From: Callipepla californica brunnescens | Taxonomy: Eukaryota; Chordata; Aves; Galliformes; Odontophoridae | Direction: 5' to 3' | Assembly (NCBI GenBank): GCA_023055505.1 | Contig: JALIRH010000030.1 | Location: 8,118,001-8,182,000 of the forward strand | Length of the DNA stretch: 64,000 nt | Shown here: positions 8,073-18,650 of the stretch, one piece after another | Position numbering within the stretch: the first letter of the stretch is position 1 | How the letters are laid out: each line of letters begins with the position of its first letter | Program-made: the position numbers and the translations under genes | Notes under the pieces: generated by a model | Seen by the model: only the letters and a program-made list of their open reading frames with translations | The model's database searches: none | What the model was told of the DNA's origin: nothing

Positions 8073-9884
8073 TCACATGGACACACGCAACATGAAGTTA
8101 CTGCTGTCATCTGCTCGAACAGAGAGGCGGTTGCCTTTGATGGCTGAGACTTTTATCAGTTTGATCAGTTTCTCCATCAGATTCTTTGGATCATCCCCAT
8201 CTTCATCAGGTGTTTCTGATACTGACACAGGTCCATCCCTGTTCATCAGTAAGGACAATTCCTCCAGTATCATTTTCAGTATCTTCTTTATGTCACTGAC
8301 TTCTCCTGCTACCGTTGATACAGCTGCAATGGAAACGTGTGATGGTGGAAGTTGTTGTTCAAAGTTCTGAAGTGTAGTAACCACTTCATGAAATGGGAGT
8401 CTTCTGTTTCGGCCCTCGAGTATATTGAATGTTGCTACCAGTGTACTTGCGTACCTTTCTGGTGCTGTTTTTGAGAACTTCCAATATACATCAGCTTTAC
8501 ACCATGCTTTCTCAGGATCACGGTCCTGGTGTGGATTGTTAGGGACGAAAGTAGGATCATACAGCATCTCTACCACAGCCATTTCTCTCAGAAATTGGAC
8601 GCCCTTCTCCACAGTATTCCATCTTTCCACCTTAGGCTCCAGATCGTCTTTGTAAGGAAATCTCTCTTTTACAGCTACTAGTACTCGTTCCCAAAGGGTA
8701 GCAACTCCACTCAGACATCTACTAATCCCTCTGTCAATAGCTGGGTCTCGAGCAATGCTTCCCAGTTGGCGGGCTTCGTTGCCATCAAGGGACACGCTGC
8801 TGGCACCGTTGTCCCAACACCGCAGCAACCAGGTTACAATAGGTTCATCTGAGCGCCGTACAAACTCCTTTCTTGAACCCTGGATTTCAGTCATCTTTAG
8901 GGGCCGACGAATAGTAGTAATGGTGATTTCTTCATTATCACTGTCCTCTCCATGCCTCACACTTTTCTTAGTGGCCTTTCTAGGTGGTGGTGGTGGTGGT
9001 GGTGCTGAGGAGGGCCCCTCACCTGGATCTTCCTCTTCTCTCTCATCTCTGTCGTCTCCACGTTTCTCACCTTCCTTAGTGGCCTTTTTAGGTGGTGGTG
9101 GTGGTGGTGGAGTTGGTGCTGAAGAGGGCCCCTCACCTGGATCTTCCTTTTTTTTCTCTGCTTCTTCTTCTTTCCGTTCTAGCCGAGAGGACACAAGTTT
9201 CCATTTCTGGCTTTCCACAGGGGCAACCGACACGGATGCCGGTGCTTCCTGTGACTGGTCAGGTTTAACCTCAAGGTTTTCATTTTTGTTCTGAACCTCG
9301 GTTTGGAAACCATTTCTCTCAAGAATATCAATTATAGCTCGATAAGCACAAGCCAAGCCCCAAACAATCCGTTCCTTCTCAGATCTCCCTGAGTCACATG
9401 ACTCCTGACCTAAACACTCACTGAATTTCTCAGGATCCAGCAGGTGCTCGAGATCAAAATCACATTGCACCGGGGGTCCCCACGCTTCTAATTTCTTCCC
9501 TAACTTTTCCCACCTTCCCTGCCATTCAACACTCTCTGGTTCTGAGGAAGGCTTCCTCCACTGGATGTAAATTACTGTTGCAAGGAGTACATTCAGAAAA
9601 ACAGATAACACAATTGCCAGGCTGACATCTTGAACATAGGAAAAAACCTGAAAAGAGTACCTGGAAACCAATTCAAATGCCGTATAATATGTCATATTAA
9701 CCAGGGCGTTTAGGCAGGAGGGGGGTAACCCCATCAGCACACTAAAGCAGCTGTATGCATATATGACTCCTGTGCTGAACACGAGGAGCTTAAAAAGACG
9801 CCAACATGCTCTAAGGTACATGAAAAAAGTTAGTCCACTCAGCACCAGTTTTACAGGGGAGTACAAATACTGGACTGCCCGCAT
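8073..9884 (-). CDS. gag: ERV Gag polyprotein, ERV-L-like, nearly intact
   Basis: An uninterrupted frame of 603 codons starts at ATG 9882-9884, which lies inside the primer binding site. Residues 13-24, 30-51 and 87-108 are strongly hydrophobic, like membrane segments, with an NMT sequon between (residue 63). A charged/proline-rich middle holds two copies of EDPGEGPSSAP followed by polyproline. Then comes the conserved ERV-L Gag core, including SLDGNEARQLGSI, DPAIDRGI, and FPYKDDLEPKVERW. No CCHC zinc knuckle was found. The frame is also open upstream through the LTR to 10160, but the ATG at 9884 is the first within the transcribed leader position and starts the hydrophobic segment. Gag normally forms the capsid; a membrane-anchored N-terminus is unusual. 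The frame ends at a probably premature TGA. Coding status today is unknown. Confidence 0.82.
   Translation of the reverse strand: MRAVQYLYSPVKLVLSGLTFFMYLRACWRLFKLLVFSTGVIYAYSCFSVLMGLPPSCLNALVNMTYYTAFELVSRYSFQVFSYVQDVSLAIVLSVFLNVLLATVIYIQWRKPSSEPESVEWQGRWEKLGKKLEAWGPPVQCDFDLEHLLDPEKFSECLGQESCDSGRSEKERIVWGLACAYRAIIDILERNGFQTEVQNKNENLEVKPDQSQEAPASVSVAPVESQKWKLVSSRLERKEEEAEKKKEDPGEGPSSAPTPPPPPPPKKATKEGEKRGDDRDEREEEDPGEGPSSAPPPPPPPRKATKKSVRHGEDSDNEEITITTIRRPLKMTEIQGSRKEFVRRSDEPIVTWLLRCWDNGASSVSLDGNEARQLGSIARDPAIDRGISRCLSGVATLWERVLVAVKERFPYKDDLEPKVERWNTVEKGVQFLREMAVVEMLYDPTFVPNNPHQDRDPEKAWCKADVYWKFSKTAPERYASTLVATFNILEGRNRRLPFHEVVTTLQNFEQQLPPSHVSIAAVSTVAGEVSDIKKILKMILEELSLLMNRDGPVSVSETPDEDGDDPKNLMEKLIKLIKVSAIKGNRLSVRADDSSNFMLRVSM
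8950..9170 (-). repeat. Internal duplication with polyproline in gag
   Basis: A segment of about 38 codons is duplicated with a 114-bp step (AGGGCCCCTC at 9011 and 9125). Each copy has a GGT-rich (polyproline) run at about 8981-9002 and 9092-9110. Reading frame is preserved. Confidence 0.8.
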
Positions 9885-9893
9885 TCTCCACCA
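9876..9893 (-). promoter_or_regulatory. Primer binding site, fits tRNA-Ala
   Basis: The minus strand reads TGGTGGAGAATGCGGGCA, six bases after the LTR's terminal TGACA. Its complement ends ...GCATTCTCCACCA, which matches what I know of the 3' end of a tRNA-Ala class plus CCA. It initiates minus-strand cDNA synthesis. The gag ATG lies inside it. Confidence 0.65.
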
Positions 9894-9899
9894 ATAATG

Positions 9900-10325
9900 T
9901 GTCACGGTGTTATCCGTGACAGTAACCCAAGGGGGAACCGAGAAGGGGAAAAAAAACTGTCCGTCAGTGGCCGCGCGCCGCCTCAGCAGAGCCGCACGCT
10001 CCGGGGGGAGGGGAAAACAGAGGGAATAGAGGGTCTGTAAAGAAAAACACAACGGCACGATCTGAGAAGGAACGGTAACTTTACTAAATCTCATAGAATT
10101 GAACAATTGAGAGAGAGAGACAAAATTTCCAAACCAGAAAACTGGGAGCTTACGTTGCACATGCTGAACTCCTCCCGGCAGCCCCGACAGCGCGTCACAA
10201 AAAGCGCGGGCTTCGCGTCTGGTGCCGAGCTCCGCCCCTCCCCTGCTCCCACAGCATTAAATCCTTAACGGCCTGCATGATGTTCTGATGTGGAATACCG
10301 GCATCAAAACCACAAAATCACAACA
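9900..10325 (-). repeat. 5' LTR (426 bp)
   Basis: Read on the minus strand it starts TGTTGTGATTTTGTGG (10325) and ends CACCGTGACA (9900). It shares TATTCCACATCA..AACATCATG at its start and the CTCAGATCGTGCCG block with the 3' LTR. Its U3 is GC-rich and unlike the 3' LTR's U3. It abuts the satellite with no spacer. Confidence 0.82.
10229..10238 (-). promoter_or_regulatory. GC box in 5' LTR
   Basis: GGGGCGGAGC on the minus strand is an SP1-type motif in a TATA-less, GC-rich U3. It is a plausible proviral promoter element; the call is inferred from motif only. Confidence 0.3.
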
Positions 10326-10380
10326 GGGGCCACAACGATCAATGTGGCCATAAGAATCAGTGGGGCCATAGGGATCAATG

Positions 10381-10650
10381 TGACCATAACAATCAATGGG
10401 GCCATAGAACTCAAAGGGGCCATAGGGATCAAAGGGGCCATAGGAATCAATGGGGCCATAGGGATCAATGTGACCATAGGAATCAATGGGGCCATAGAAC
10501 TCAAAGGGGCCATAGGGATCAAAGGGGCCATAGGAATCAATGGGGCCATAGGGATCAATGTGACCATAGGAATCAATGGGGCCATAGAACTCAAAGGGGC
10601 CATAGGGATCAATGGGGCCATAGGGATGAAATGGGGCCATAGGGATCAAT
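10381..10650 (+). repeat. 90-bp higher-order repeat, three copies
   Basis: A five-monomer block starting at TGACCATA is found at 10381, 10471 and 10561, exactly 90 bp apart, nearly identical. It is the simplest higher-order unit, close to the LTR edge of the array. Confidence 0.85.
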
Positions 10651-11789
10651 GGGGCCATAGCACTCAATGGGGCCATAGGAATCAATGGGGACATAGGAAT
10701 GAATGGGGCCATAGGAATCAATGGTGCCATAGGAATCAATGGAGCCATAGAAAATCAATGGGCCATAGGAATCAATGGGGCCATAGGGATCAATGGGACC
10801 ATAGGAATCAATGGGGCCATAGGGATGAATGGCACCATAAAAATCAATGGGGCCATAGGAATCAGTGGGGCCATAGGGATCAATGGGACCACAGGAATCA
10901 ATGGGGCCACAGGAATCAATGGGGCCATAGGGATCAATGGGGCCATAGGGATTAATGGGGCCATAGGAATCAATGGGGCCATAAAGATCAATGGGGCCAT
11001 AGGGATCAATGAAGCCATAGGGATCAATGGGGCCATAGGGATTAATGGGGCCATAGGAATCAATGGGGCCATAAAGATCAATGGGGCCATAGGGATCAAT
11101 GGGGCCATAGGGATCAATGGGGCCATAGGAATCAAAGGGGCCTTAGGAATCAGTGGGGCCATAGAACTCAATGGGGCCATAGGGATCAACGGGGCCATAG
11201 GAATCAATGTGGCCATAGGAATCAATGGGGCCATAGGGATCAATGGGGCCAAAGAACTCAATGGGGCCATAGGGATCAATGGGGTCATAGGAATCATAGG
11301 GATCATAGGGATCAAAGGGGCCATAGGAATCAATGGGGCCATAGGAATCAATGAGGACATAGGGATCTATGGGGCCACAAAGATCAATGTGGCCATAGGA
11401 ATCAATGGGGCCATAGGGATCAATGTGACCATAGGAATCAATGGGGCCATAGAACTCAAAGGGGCCATAGGGATCAATTTGACCCTAGGAATCAATGGGG
11501 CCATAGAACTCAGTGGAGCCATAGGGAACAATGGGGAAATAGGAATCAATGGGGCCTTAGGGATCAATGGGGCCATGGAACACAATGGGACAATAGGAAT
11601 CAACGAGGCCATAGGAATCAATGGGGCCATAGGGATAAAAGGGGCCATATGGATCAATGGGGCCATAGGGATCAATGGGGCCATAGGAATCAATGGGACC
11701 ATAAGAATCAAAGGGGCCATAGGAATCAATGGGGCGATAGGAATCAATGGGGCCATAGGAATCAATGTGGCCATAGAACTACAAGGGGC

Positions 11790-12198
11790 CATAGGGATCA
11801 ATGGGGCTATAGGGATCAATGGAGCCATAGAACTCAATGGGGCCTTAGAGATCAATGGGGCCATAGGGATCAAATGGGCCATAGTACTCAATGGGGCCAT
11901 AGGTATCAGTGTGGCTATAGAACTCAATGGGGCCATAGGAATCAATGGGGCCATAGGGATCAAAGGGGCCATAGGAGTACATGGAGCCATAGAAAATCAA
12001 GGGGCCATAGGAATCAATGGGGTCATAAGGATCAATTGGGCCATAGGAATCAATGGGGCCATAGGGATCAATGGCACCATAGGAATCAATGGGGCCATGG
12101 GAATCAGTGTGGCCATAGGGATCAATGGGGCCGTAGGAATCAATGGAGCCATAGAAAATCAATGGGCCATAGGGATCAATGGGGCCATAGGGATCAAT
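11790..12198 (+). repeat. ~400-bp block duplicated at 14172-14580
   Basis: The block around GGCCTTAGAGATCAA (11841) recurs at 14223 with an offset of 2382 bp. The variant string of monomers is the same for about 360-400 bp, including the AAAATCAATGGGCC irregular monomers. A looser copy is at about 28650-28910. Confidence 0.75.
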
Positions 12199-15100
12199 GG
12201 TGCATAGGTATCAATGGAGCCAATGGAATCAATATGGCCATAGGAAGCAATGGCGCTGTAGGGATCAGTAAGGCCATAGGAATCAGTGGGGCCATAGGAA
12301 TCAGTGGGACCATAGGGATCAGTGCGGCCATAGGAATCAGTGGGACCATAGGGATCAGTGGGGACTTAGGAAACAATGGGGCCATAAGGATCAATGTGGC
12401 CATAGGGATCGATGGGGCCATAGAACTCAATGGGGCCATAGATCACAATGGGATCAATCGGGCCACTGGAATCAATGAGGCCATAGGAATCAATGGGGCC
12501 ATAGGAATCAATGTGGCCATAGGAATCAATGGGGCCATAGAACTCAAAGTGGCCCTAGAACTCAATGGGGCCATAGAGATCAATGGGGCCATAGGAATGA
12601 ATGGGGTCTTAGGAATCAATGTGGCCGTAGAGATCAATGGGACCATAGGGATCAATTTGACTCTAGGAATCAATGGGGACATAGAACTCAGTGGAGCCAT
12701 AGGGAACAATGGGGCAATAGGAATCAATGGGGCCTTAGGGATCAATGGGGACATAGAACACAATGGGACCATAGGAATCAACGGGGCCATAGGAATCAAT
12801 GGGGCCATAGGGATAAAAGGGGCCATATGGATCAATGGGGCCATAGGAATCAATGTGGCCATAGAACTACAAGGGGTCATAGGGATCAATGGGGCCATAG
12901 GGATCAATGGGGCCATAGACATCAAAGTGGCAATAGGGATCGATGGGGCACTTGGAATCAATGGGGCCAAAGGAATCAACGGGGCCTTAGGTATCAATGG
13001 GGCCATAGGAATCAAAGTGTCCATAGTCATCAATGGTGCCATAGAAGTCAATGGGGCCATTGGGATCAAAGGGGCCATACGAATCAATGGGGCCATAGGG
13101 ATCAATGCGGCCATAGAACTCAATGGGGCCATAGGGATCAATAAGGCCATAGGAATTCATTCGGCCATAGAACTCAATGGTGCAATAGGGATCAAGGAAG
13201 CCTTAGGGATCAGTGGGGCCATAGGGATCAAGGGGCCATAGGAATCAATGTGTCCGTAAAGATCAATGGGGCCTTAGGGATGAATGGAACCATAGGCATC
13301 AATGGGGCCATAGGAATCAATGGGGCCATAGGAATCAGTGGTGCCATAGAACTCAATGGGGCCATAGGGATCAATGGGGACATAGGAATCAATGGGGCCA
13401 TAGGGATCAATGGGGCCATAGGGATCAATTGGGCCAAAGTACTCAATGGGGCCATAGGGATCAATGGGGCCATAGAACTCAATGTGGACATAGGGATCGA
13501 TGGGACAATAGGAATCAATGGGCCATAGGAATCAATGGGGCCATTGGAATCAAAGGGGCCATAGGAATCAATGGGGCCATAGGGATCAATGTGACCATAG
13601 TAATCAATGGGGCCGTAGAACTCAAAGGGGCCATAGGGATCAATGGGGCCATAGGGATGAATGGGGCCATAGGGATCAATGGAGTAATAGCACTCAATGG
13701 GGCCATAGGAATCAAAGGGGCCATAGGGATCAATGGGGCCTTAGAACTCAATGGGGCCTTCGAACACTATGGGGCCATAGGGATCAATGAGGCAATAGGG
13801 ATAAATGGAGCCATAGAACTCAATGGGGCCTTAGGGACTAATGGGGCCATATGTATCAAATGGGCCACAGATCTCAATGGGGAGATAGGAATCAATGTGG
13901 CCATAGAACTCATTGTGGCCATAAAAATCAATGGGGCCACAGGAATCCATGGGACCAAAGGGATCAATGGGGCCATAGGGATCAATGGGGCCATAGGGAT
14001 CAATGGAGCCATAGGAATCAATGGGGCCAAAGGAATCGATGGGGCCAAAGGAATCGATGGGGCCATAGGAATCAATGGGGCCTTCGGAATCAGTGGGGCC
14101 ATAGTCATCAATGGGGCCATAGGGATCAAAGGGGCCATAGAACTCAATGGGGCCTTAGAACTCAATGGGGCCATAGGGATCAATGGGGCTATAGGTATCA
14201 ATGGAGCCATAGAACTCAATGGGGCCTTAGAGATCAATGGGGCCATAGGGATCAAATGGGCCATAGTACTCAATGGGGCCATAGGTATCAGTGTGGCTAT
14301 AGAACTCAATGGGGCCATAGGAATCAATGGGGCCATAGGGATCAAAGGGGCCATAGGAGTACATGGAGCCATAGAAAATCAAGGGGCCATAGGAATCAAT
14401 GGGGTCATAAGGATCAATTGGGCCATAGGAATCAATGGGGCCATAGGGATCAATGGCACCATAGGAATCAATGGGGCCATGGGAATCAGTGTGGCCATAG
14501 GGATCAATGGGGCCGTAGGAATCAATGGAGCCATAGAAAATCAATGGGCCATAGGGATCAATGGGGCCATAGGGATCAATGGGACCATAGGAACTCAAAG
14601 GGGCCATAGGGATCAATGGCACCATAGGAATTAATGGGGCCATATGAATCGGTGGGGCCATAGGGATCAATGGGACCATAGGAATCAAAGGGGCCACAGG
14701 AATCAATGGGGAAATAGGAATCAATTGGGCCATAGGGATCAATGGGGCCATAGGGATCAATAAGGCCATAGGAATTTATGCGGCCATAGAAATCAATGGG
14801 GCAATAGGGACCAATGAAGCCATAGGGATCAATGGGGCCATAGGGATTAATGGGGCCATAGGAATCAATGGGGCCTTAAAGATCAATGGGGCCGTAGGGA
14901 TCCATGGAACCATTAGGATCAATGGGGACTTAGGAATCAATGGGGCCATAGGAATCAGTGGGGCCATAGAACTCAATGGGGCCATAGAACTCAATGGGGC
15001 CATAGGGATCAATAGGGCCATAGGAATCAATGGGGCCTTAGGAATCAGTGGGGACATAGAACTCAATGGGGCCATAGGGATCAACGGGGCCGTTGGAATC

Positions 15101-17239
15101 AATGTGGCCATAGGAATCAATGGGGCCATAGGGATCCATTGGGCCAAAGAACTCAATGGGGTCATAGCGGTCAAGGGGGCGTTAGAACTCAATGTGGACT
15201 TAGGGATCGATGGGGCCATAGGAATCAATGGGGCCATAGGAATCAATGGGGCCATAGGGATCAATGTGACCATAGGAATCAATGGGGCCATAGAACTCAA
15301 AGGGGCCATAGAGAAAAATGGGACCATAGGGATCAATGGGGCCATAGGAATCAAAGGGGCCATAGGGATCAATAGGGCCATAGAAATCAATGGGGCCTTT
15401 GAACACTATGGGGCCATAGGGATCAATGGGGCCATAGGGATCAAGTGGGCCATAGAACTCAATGTGGCCGTAGGAATCAATGTGGCCATAGAACTCTTTG
15501 GGGCCTTAAAAATCAATGGGGCCACAGGAATCCATGGGACCAAAGGGATCAATAGGGCCATAGGAATTAATGGAGCCATAGAAAATCAATGGGGCCATAG
15601 GGATCAATGGGACCATAGAGATCAATGGGACCGTAGGAATCAATGGGGCCATAGAACTCAATGGAGCCATAGGAATCAATGGGGCCATAGGAATCAATGG
15701 GGTCTTAGGGATCAATGGGGCCATAGGAATCAGTGGGGCCAAAGGAATCAATGGGGCCATATGAATCAATGGGGCCTTAGGAATCAATGGGGCCATAGTC
15801 ATCAATGGGGCCATAGAAATCAATGGGGCCATAGGGATCAAAGGGGCCATAGAACTCAATGGGGCCTTAGAACTCAATGGTGCCATAGGGATCAATGGGG
15901 CTATAGGGATCAATGGAGCCATAGAACTCAATGGGGCCTTAGAGAACAAAGGGGCCATAGGGATCAAATGGGCCATAGAACTCAATGGGGCCATAGGAAT
16001 CAGTGTGGCTATAGAACTCAAAGGGGCCATAGGAATCAATGGGGCCATAGGAATCAATGGGGTCATAGAACTCAATGGGGCCAAAGGAATCAATGGAGCC
16101 TTAGAAAATCAAGGGGCCATAGGGATCAATGGGGCCATAAGGATCAATGGGGCCATAGGAATCAATGGGGCCATAGGGATCAATGGCACGATATGAATCA
16201 ATGGGGCCATAGGAATCAGTGTGGCCATAGGGATCATTGAGGCCACAGGATTCAATGGGGCCACAGGAATCAATGGGGCCATAGGGAACAATGGGGCCAT
16301 AGGGATCAATGGGGCCATAGGGATCAATTGTGCCAAAGAAGTCAATTGGGCCATAGGGATCAATGGGGCCATAGAACTCAATGTGGACATAGGGATCGAT
16401 GGGACTTTAGGAATCAATGGGGCCATAGATCTCAATGTAGCCATAGGGATCAATAATGCCATAGGAATTCATTCGGCCATAGAACTCAATGGGGCATTAG
16501 GGATCAATGAAGCCATAGGGATCAATGGGGCCATAGGAATCAATGGGGCCATAGAACTCAATGGGGCCATAGGGATCAATAATGCCATCGGAATTCATTC
16601 GGCCATAGAACTCAAGGTGGCATTAGGGATCAATGAAGCCATAGGGATCAATGGGGCCCTAGGAATCAATGGGGCCATAGGAATCAATGGGGCCAAAGGA
16701 ATCAATGGGGCCATAGGAATCAATGGGGCCATAGGAATCAATGGGGCCATAGAACTCAATGGAACCATAGGGATCAGTGGGGTCATAAAAACCAATGGGC
16801 CATAGGAATCAGTGGGGCCATAGAACTCAATGGGGCCATAGGGATCAATGGGGCCATAGGAATCAATGGGTCCAGAGGAATCAATGGGGCCATAGGAATC
16901 AGTTTGGTCATAGAACTCAATGGGGCCATAGGGTTTAATGGGGTCTTAGGAATCAATGGGGCCATAGGAATAAATGGGGCCATGTGAATCAATGGGGCCA
17001 TTGTAATCAATGGGGCCATAGAACTCAATGGGGCCATAGGGATCAATGGGGCCACAGGAATCAATGGGACCTTAGGAATCAATGGGGCCTTAGGAATCAA
17101 TGGGGCCATAGGAATCAATGGTGCCATAGGAATCAATGTGGCCATAGAACTATAAGGCGCCATAGGGATCAATGGGGTCATAGGGATCAATGGGGCCATA
17201 GAACTCAATGTGGCCATAGGGATCGATGGGGCCCTAGGA

Positions 17240-18650
17240 ATCTATGGGGCCAAAGGAATCAATGGGGCCATAGGAATCAATGGGGCCATGTGAATCAATG
17301 GGGCCATAGGGATAAATGGGGCCATAGAACTCAATGGGGCCATAGGGATCAATGGGGCCATAGGAATCAGTGGGTCCATAGGAATCAATGTGACCTGAGG
17401 AATCAATTGGGCCATAGAACTCAAAGAGGCCATAGGGATCAATGGGACCATAGGAATCAATGGTGCCTTAGGGATCAATGGGGCCATAGAACTCAAAGGA
17501 GACATAGGGATCAATGGGTCCATAGGGATCAATGGGGCCATAGGGATCAATGGGGCCATAGGAATCAATGGGGCCATAGGAATCAATGGGGCCATAGGGA
17601 TCAGTAGGGCCATAGGAATCAATGTGGCCATAGGGATCAATGGGGCCATAAGGATCAATGGGGCCATCGGGATCGATGGGGCCACAACGATCAATGGGAC
17701 CATAGGAATCAATGGGGCCATAGAACTCAATGGGGCCTTAGAACACAATGGGACCATAGGAATCAATGGGGCCATAGGAATCAATGGGGCCCTAGGGAAA
17801 AATGGGGCCATAGGGATCAATGGGGCCATAGGAATCAATGGGGCCCTAGGGATAAATGGGGCCATAGGGATCAATGGGGCCTCATGAATCAATGGGGCCA
17901 CAGGAATCAACGGGGCCACAGGAATCAATGGGACCATAGGAATCAATGGGGCCGTAGGAATCAATGGGGCCATAGGGATAAATGGGGCCATAGGGATAAA
18001 TGGGGCCATAGGGATCAATGGGGCCATAGGGATTAATGGGGCCACAGGAATCAATGGGACCATAGGAATCAATGGGGCCATAGGATTCAATGGGGACATA
18101 GGAATCAATGGGGACATAGGGATCAATGGGGCCACATGAATCAATGGGGCCACATGAATCAATGAGACCATAGGAATCATTGGGGCCATAGGAATCAATG
18201 GGGCCATGGGAACCAATGGGGCCATAGTGATCAATGGGGCCTCAGGAATCAATGGGGCCATAGGAATCAATGCCGCCATAGAATTCAATGGGGCCAGAGG
18301 GATTAATGGGGCCATAGGAATCAATGCCGCCTTAGAATTCAATGGGGTCATAGGGATCAATGGGGCCATAGGGATCAATGGGACCATAGGAATCAAAGGG
18401 GCCATAGGGATCAATGGGACCATAAGAATCAATGGGGCCATAGATCTCAATGTAGCCATAGGGATCAATAGGGCCATAGGGATCAAAGGGGTCGTAGGAA
18501 TCGATGGGGCCATAGGGATCAAAGGGACCATAGGGATCAATGGTACCATAGGAATCAATGGGACCATAGAACTATAAGGCGCCATAGGGATCAATGGGGC
18601 CATAGGGATCAAAGGGGCCATAGAACTCAATGTGGCCATAGGGATCGATG
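17240..18650 (+). repeat. Higher-order block recurring near 35 and 43 kb
   Basis: A block marked by ATGCCGCCATAGAATTC occurs at about 18270, 35865 and 43871. Neighbouring variants follow in the same order, including paired CACATGAATCAATG monomers just upstream of it. It is a dispersed long-range unit of the array. Confidence 0.65.

Larger units (their letters stand above)
4108..10325 (-). mobile_element. ERV-L-like provirus, env-less, degraded
   Basis: A complete proviral layout is read on the minus strand. It runs from the 5' LTR (9900-10325) through PBS (9876-9893), gag (8073-9884), protease, RT, RNase H and integrase to a purine stretch and the 3' LTR (4108-4640). Pol ends at 4753, only 113 bp before the 3' LTR, so there is no env. 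The Gag core and RT/integrase motifs suggest a class III (ERV-L-like) avian element. Pol has at least two frameshifts and several stops and cannot make active enzymes as it stands. The left flank is another LTR piece and the right flank is satellite DNA. The 5-bp flanks (AAAAA and GGGGC) do not match, so no target-site duplication is visible. Confidence 0.88.

Noticed and set aside
8755..9294. Plus-strand ORF of 179 codons with glycine and serine runs
   Set aside because: It is the antisense shadow of gag; the glycine runs are the complement of the polyproline codons.
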